Assembly (NCBI GenBank): GCA_936936565.1
Contig: CAKZIX010000008.1
Coordinates: 1 to 25,557, forward strand
From: an uncultured Nocardiaceae bacterium
GTDB taxonomy: Bacteria; Actinomycetota; Actinomycetes; Mycobacteriales; Mycobacteriaceae
DNA length: 25,557 nucleotides
Reading direction: 5' to 3'
Shown: in pieces, positions 22,382 through 25,557 of the stretch
Position numbering within the stretch: position 1 is the first letter of the stretch
Layout of the letters: each line of letters opens with the position of its first letter
Position numbers and translations under genes: made by a program
Notes under the pieces: model-generated
What the model was told of the DNA's origin: nothing
The model's database searches: none
The model's input: only the letters and a program-made list of their open reading frames with translations

Positions 22382-23215
22382 TCAGCGAGCCTGGGCCGCC
22401 GATCGCGCCAGCCGAGCGGCGGCCGGGCCAGGCAGGTTGCACAGCACCTTGCCGGCGACCACGGTGTAGGTCGTTGCGAGCACGATGGTGAGTAGCGCTG
22501 CGGGAGTGGTCAGCCACAGGCTCGGGCTCGTTGTCAGGTAGTCCTGATTCATCGTTACGAACATCGGCCACGCCGCGAACCAGATGCCGCCGATGACGGC
22601 ACCCGGGAGCAGGGGCACGATCGCCAGAATTCGCCAGCCGCGCAGCCAATCCCAGGCCGCGCCGATCGCCGCGCCGCCGACGATGCCCGCGCACATGTTG
22701 CTGAACGACCACGAGATCGGGAACGTACCGAACGCCATCAGAGGATGACTGTCGAAGTAGGATTCGAGCCCGGATTTCGTCACCGGGAGTTCGATCAGGA
22801 TGTTTCCGGCGACACCGACGAGCCCGAGAACCACCACCGCGCGCGGCGAGTACCCGCGAGAGACGACATAGCAGCCGAGCCAGCCGGCGAGCGTCCACGC
22901 CAGGGTGTGTCCGAGCACCACCCACCAGGGCATGCCGCGGCCGGCGAGGGTGAATGCGTTGTGTGCGCCGTCCTCGAAGATGTACAGGTGCCCGACGATG
23001 TCGGTGATCGGCTCGAAAATCGAAATGAGCGCACCGGTGGGCAGCAGAACCAGAACCAGCGGGCGTTTCGTCCGAACCGCTTCCACCACACCGTAGACAG
23101 CGACCGCCGCCACCAGGCAACCAAGTATCACCGTGAACACTGTCTGCGCCGACGCGTTGACGGTGACGTTACCGATCTGCTCGTAAACGTCTCCGAAGAC
23201 TCTGTCGTCGTCCAT
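22382..23215 (-). CDS. Polytopic membrane protein, possibly AveC-like
   Basis: A 278-residue protein with about seven to eight hydrophobic helices. A conserved-looking acidic stretch, FEPITDIVGHLYIFEDG, and PWWVVLGHTLAWTLAGW recall the spirocyclase-AveC-like family of actinobacterial membrane proteins, but I am not certain. No signal peptide or transporter motif. I chose the ATG at 23215 (MDDDRVFGD) because GGAGAG lies 5 bases upstream; an open frame continues to 23317, inside a palindrome. Its stop is only 5 bases from the stop of the convergent phosphotransferase gene. It has its own operator at 23307-23328, so it is probably regulated separately from the neighbouring cluster. Confidence 0.7.
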   Translation of the reverse strand: MDDDRVFGDVYEQIGNVTVNASAQTVFTVILGCLVAAVAVYGVVEAVRTKRPLVLVLLPTGALISIFEPITDIVGHLYIFEDGAHNAFTLAGRGMPWWVVLGHTLAWTLAGWLGCYVVSRGYSPRAVVVLGLVGVAGNILIELPVTKSGLESYFDSHPLMAFGTFPISWSFSNMCAGIVGGAAIGAAWDWLRGWRILAIVPLLPGAVIGGIWFAAWPMFVTMNQDYLTTSPSLWLTTPAALLTIVLATTYTVVAGKVLCNLPGPAAARLARSAAQAR

Positions 23216-23306
23216 ACATCTCTCCATGTTCGTCACGGAGCCCACGAGCGCCGAGACGTCGACGCACGTTCGTTGGTCGACGAGCTGGGCGACGTTGGCC
23301 AGCTTT

Positions 23307-23328
23307 ACTAAGACCATATGGTCTTAGT
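23307..23328. promoter_or_regulatory. Perfect 22-bp palindromic operator
   Basis: Half-site ACTAAGACCAT is followed directly by its exact complement, centred on CATATG. It is 92 bases upstream of the AveC-like start and is the only regulated promoter expected in this gap, since the next gene to the right (acyl-CoA synthetase) ends at 23443. Length and symmetry are typical of TetR-family operators. Neither TetR protein in the window has this motif near its own gene, so a distant regulator is likely. Confidence 0.75.
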
Positions 23329-23442
23329 GAATGTAGCCCGGTGTCAAGACACGTCGGTCGGACTCAGTTGGAACGCGCGGCATCACAGGCACCCCGGCAC
23401 GCATTCACCAGTAGGAACGCGCGCCGCGAGTGCTCCCGGTGG

Positions 23443-25239
23443 CTACGCCGGTTCGTGCACCGGCGGACGCACGACATCGGCGTACAACTCGTCGATCTCG
23501 GCGGCGTATTTGCTCGAGATGGGCTTGCGCTTGAGCTTCATCGTGAGGGTGACCTCGTCGCCGCCGGCCTCCCAGAAGGTAGGCAGGATCCGGAACCGCT
23601 TGATCTGTTCCACGCGTGCGACCTTCTCGTTGCCGGCCGCGATACCCGCCGCGATGCTCTTCACGACGCCCTCGTCGTCGGCGAGCGCGGCCGCGGACGC
23701 GTCCGCCAGATTGTGCTGCGCCGCGTACAGCGGGGCGGTCTCCGCGTCGAGCACCACCAGCGCGGTGTTGTACGGGCGGCCGTCGCCGATCGCCGCCATG
23801 GCCCCGATCAGCGGGGTGGCCGCCTTGATCGTGTTCTCGATGTGCGCCGGCGACATGTTCTTGCCCGAGGCGTTGATGATCAATTCCTTCTTGCGATCGA
23901 CCACGCGCAGATAGCCGTCGTCGTCGATGGTGACCACGTCCCCGGTGTGCAGCCAGCCGTCGGCGTCGATGGCCTCGGCAGTCTTCTCGGGTTCGCCACG
24001 GTAGCCCTTCATCACCAGCGGCCCGCGCACCGACAGCTCACCGTCGGCCTCGACGCGGGCCTGCATGCCGGGCAGCAGTTTGCCGACGGTGCCGAGCCGG
24101 GTCTCGTCGGGGTGCGAGACGCTGCAGATGCACGACAGCTCGGACATCCCCCAGATCTCGGTCACCGGCACCCCGAGTCCGGCGAAGAAGCCCAGGGTTT
24201 CCGCCGGAATCGGCGCGGCACCCGACAACGCCCACCGCACCCGGTCCAGGCCGAGCTTGGCGCGCAGCTTCGACAGCACCAGCTCGTCGGCTCGGGCCCA
24301 CTCGGCCGTGACCTCCTCGGGCACCGGCTGCCCGGCCAGCTGGAACGAACTGCGCTTGGCGGCCACCGCGAGCGCCCAGCGCAACCCGGTGCGGCGCTGC
24401 TCGTCGGGCTCGCGCTCGACCGCCATGTCGATCGCGGCCTTGAGCTTCTCCCAGACGCGCGGCACCGCGCCCCAGATCGTCGGGCGCAGGTCGGCCAATG
24501 CGGCGGCGATGAGCTTCGGGTCGGCGACGCTGGTGATCTGGGTTCCGAAGACCTCCTGCGCATACAACGCGGTGAGTCGGTCGGCGATGTGGGCGCTCGG
24601 CATGTACGAGGTGATCGTGTCGCCGAATTGGAATCCCAGCACGTCGCCGATGCCGTACACCTGGAACATGAGGTTGGCGTGCGTGGTCTCCACGCCCTTG
24701 GGATTGCCGGTGGTGCCCGAGGTGTAGATCAGGGTGGCGACGTCGTCGGGCCGCACCGACTGCCAGGCGGCGTCGAAGTCGAAGTCCGGGGTGCCGCGTT
24801 CGATCAGGTCGTCGACCGACAGCGTTCCCTCCGGAGCGTGGTCGATGCACACGATGTGCTCGAGTTCGGCACCGCCGGCGCGCAGTCGGTCGACGTACTG
24901 CGGCTCGCAGATCACCACGCGGGCAGTGGAATTGCCGAGTACGTAGCCGAGTTGCTCGGCCGGCATGGTGTTGTAGAGCGAGAACGAGGTGGCGCCGACG
25001 TGCTGCACGCCGACCTCGAGCGGAAAGAAGTCGACGCGGTTGGTCATCATCAGCGCCACGGTGTCGCCGCGGCGCACGCCGAGGCCGGCCAGGCCGTTGG
25101 CGATCTGGCGCACCCGGCCCGCGTACTCGCGCCAGGTGAAGGTCTGGGCGTTGCCGGGGGTGCGCAGCGCGACGGCATCGGGGTCGATCCTGGCGACGTG
25201 CTGGAAGGCCGCGGGCAGCGTGTCGAATCGTTCGGTCAT
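23443..25239 (-). CDS. Long-chain fatty-acid-CoA ligase (AMP-forming), FadD11/FadD15-like
   Basis: A 598-residue adenylate-forming enzyme. The ATP-binding P-loop YTSGTTGNPKG lies at residues 172-182, WGMSE at 363-367, GWLHTGD at 428-434, the hinge DRKKELI at 448-454 with GKNMSP at 459-464, and a C-terminal lysine region TMKLKRKPI near the end. Such proteins activate long-chain fatty acids via acyl-AMP to acyl-CoA for beta-oxidation or lipid synthesis. Length and the AMP-binding insert match mycobacterial FadD11/FadD15. The ATG at 25239 has AAGGGA about 8 bases upstream. It follows the aldehyde dehydrogenase gene by 58 bases on the same strand and may be co-transcribed. Confidence 0.93.
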   Translation of the reverse strand: MTERFDTLPAAFQHVARIDPDAVALRTPGNAQTFTWREYAGRVRQIANGLAGLGVRRGDTVALMMTNRVDFFPLEVGVQHVGATSFSLYNTMPAEQLGYVLGNSTARVVICEPQYVDRLRAGGAELEHIVCIDHAPEGTLSVDDLIERGTPDFDFDAAWQSVRPDDVATLIYTSGTTGNPKGVETTHANLMFQVYGIGDVLGFQFGDTITSYMPSAHIADRLTALYAQEVFGTQITSVADPKLIAAALADLRPTIWGAVPRVWEKLKAAIDMAVEREPDEQRRTGLRWALAVAAKRSSFQLAGQPVPEEVTAEWARADELVLSKLRAKLGLDRVRWALSGAAPIPAETLGFFAGLGVPVTEIWGMSELSCICSVSHPDETRLGTVGKLLPGMQARVEADGELSVRGPLVMKGYRGEPEKTAEAIDADGWLHTGDVVTIDDDGYLRVVDRKKELIINASGKNMSPAHIENTIKAATPLIGAMAAIGDGRPYNTALVVLDAETAPLYAAQHNLADASAAALADDEGVVKSIAAGIAAGNEKVARVEQIKRFRILPTFWEAGGDEVTLTMKLKRKPISSKYAAEIDELYADVVRPPVHEPA

Positions 25240-25297
25240 GAGTGGTTCCCTTCGGGATCGGCCCGAAACCCGGGCGACGAGTGTGGCGGCGGCACGG

Positions 25298-25557
25298 TCA
25301 CTTGATGCCGAGCGCCTTCACCAGCTGGAAGGTCTTGGTGAGTAGCGACACGTGGTGTTCGGGGCGCAACCCCGCAGGCGGATCGAAGCCGATGAGGTGC
25401 TGGCTGGCCACGGTTTGCACCTCGGTGTAGGCGAGCAAGCCGGCCTCGCCGTGGCGACGCCCGGTTCCGGAACTGCGCATGCCCCCCATCGGGGCGTCGT
25501 TGGAAGCGTAGGCAGATCCGTATCCTTCATTGATATTTACTGTGCCGCAACGGATTT
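25298..25557 (-). CDS. gabD2: Succinate-semialdehyde dehydrogenase C-terminus, GabD2-like (partial)
   Basis: The last 86 residues or so of an aldehyde dehydrogenase cut by the window edge. The frame is continuous to the edge (GTVNINEGYGSAYASNDAP), followed by MGGMRSSGTGRRHGEAGLLAYTEVQTVA, the typical C-terminal oligomerisation segment; mycobacterial GabD2 carries the same DAPMGGM-SG-GRRHG pattern. The enzyme oxidises succinate semialdehyde to succinate with NADP. The catalytic Cys and Glu lie outside the window, so substrate assignment rests on similarity. Confidence 0.85.
   Translation of the reverse strand, partial: IRCGTVNINEGYGSAYASNDAPMGGMRSSGTGRRHGEAGLLAYTEVQTVASQHLIGFDPPAGLRPEHHVSLLTKTFQLVKALGIK

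Noticed and set aside
23341..25305. 654-codon plus-strand frame opposite the acyl-CoA synthetase
   Set aside because: Antisense shadow; the minus frame carries every adenylate-forming motif in order.

Overview
The window is high-GC DNA from an actinobacterium, most likely a mycolate-containing Mycobacteriales member (Nocardia/Rhodococcus/Gordonia/Mycobacterium group). This is inferred from the strong GC3 codon use, frequent GTG/TTG starts, and close resemblance to mycobacterial ChoD, FprA, GabD2 and FadD11-type proteins. I could not run database searches. Family names come from recognising motifs and remembered homologues.

Left part (1-11.0 kb), ordinary chromosomal modules. A membrane-anchored pseudokinase (minus) faces a PhaC-like alpha/beta hydrolase, a GlsB/YeaQ-type small membrane protein and a ChoD-like GMC oxidoreductase (all plus). 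Next is a two-gene minus operon: a proline-rich secreted and C-terminally anchored protein, and an ECF sigma factor physically fused to an anti-sigma-like zinc finger, one membrane span and a proline-rich tail. Divergent from it is a PadR regulator overlapping a HAAS-type polytopic membrane protein, behind a nearly perfect 38-bp CTAG-rich palindrome. A convergent terminator separates these from a minus pair encoding a YbhB/PEBP-like protein and an M20 peptidase.

Middle (11.0-14.4 kb), an accessory junction. A tRNA-Leu(GAG) is followed directly by a truncated tyrosine-integrase remnant, marking an old insertion site. Beyond it lie a DHA2-type MFS drug exporter and a divergent LmrA/YxaF-like TetR regulator with similar candidate operators in front of both genes. 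A perfect tandem pair of 16-bp dyad repeats sits in the convergent gap that follows.

Right part (14.4-23.4 kb), the most unusual region. A TetR regulator, a molybdopterin/4Fe-4S oxidoreductase, a 7Fe-type ferredoxin and an FprA-like ferredoxin-NADP reductase form one tightly overlapping minus operon. Across a 95-bp divergent promoter carrying a perfect 17-bp palindrome and a degenerate second copy, the plus strand encodes a DUF7064/7065 lipocalin-like protein translationally coupled to a rifampicin-phosphotransferase/PEP-synthase-like enzyme with all key residues. I suggest one regulon: an electron-transfer chain feeding a Mo enzyme, together with a PEP-synthase-type phosphotransferase whose substrate may be hydrophobic. 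A polytopic membrane protein (perhaps AveC-like) converges on it and has its own perfect 22-bp palindromic operator.

Right edge (23.4-25.6 kb). A long-chain acyl-CoA synthetase and the C-terminus of a GabD2-like succinate-semialdehyde dehydrogenase, both minus, return to housekeeping lipid and carbon metabolism.
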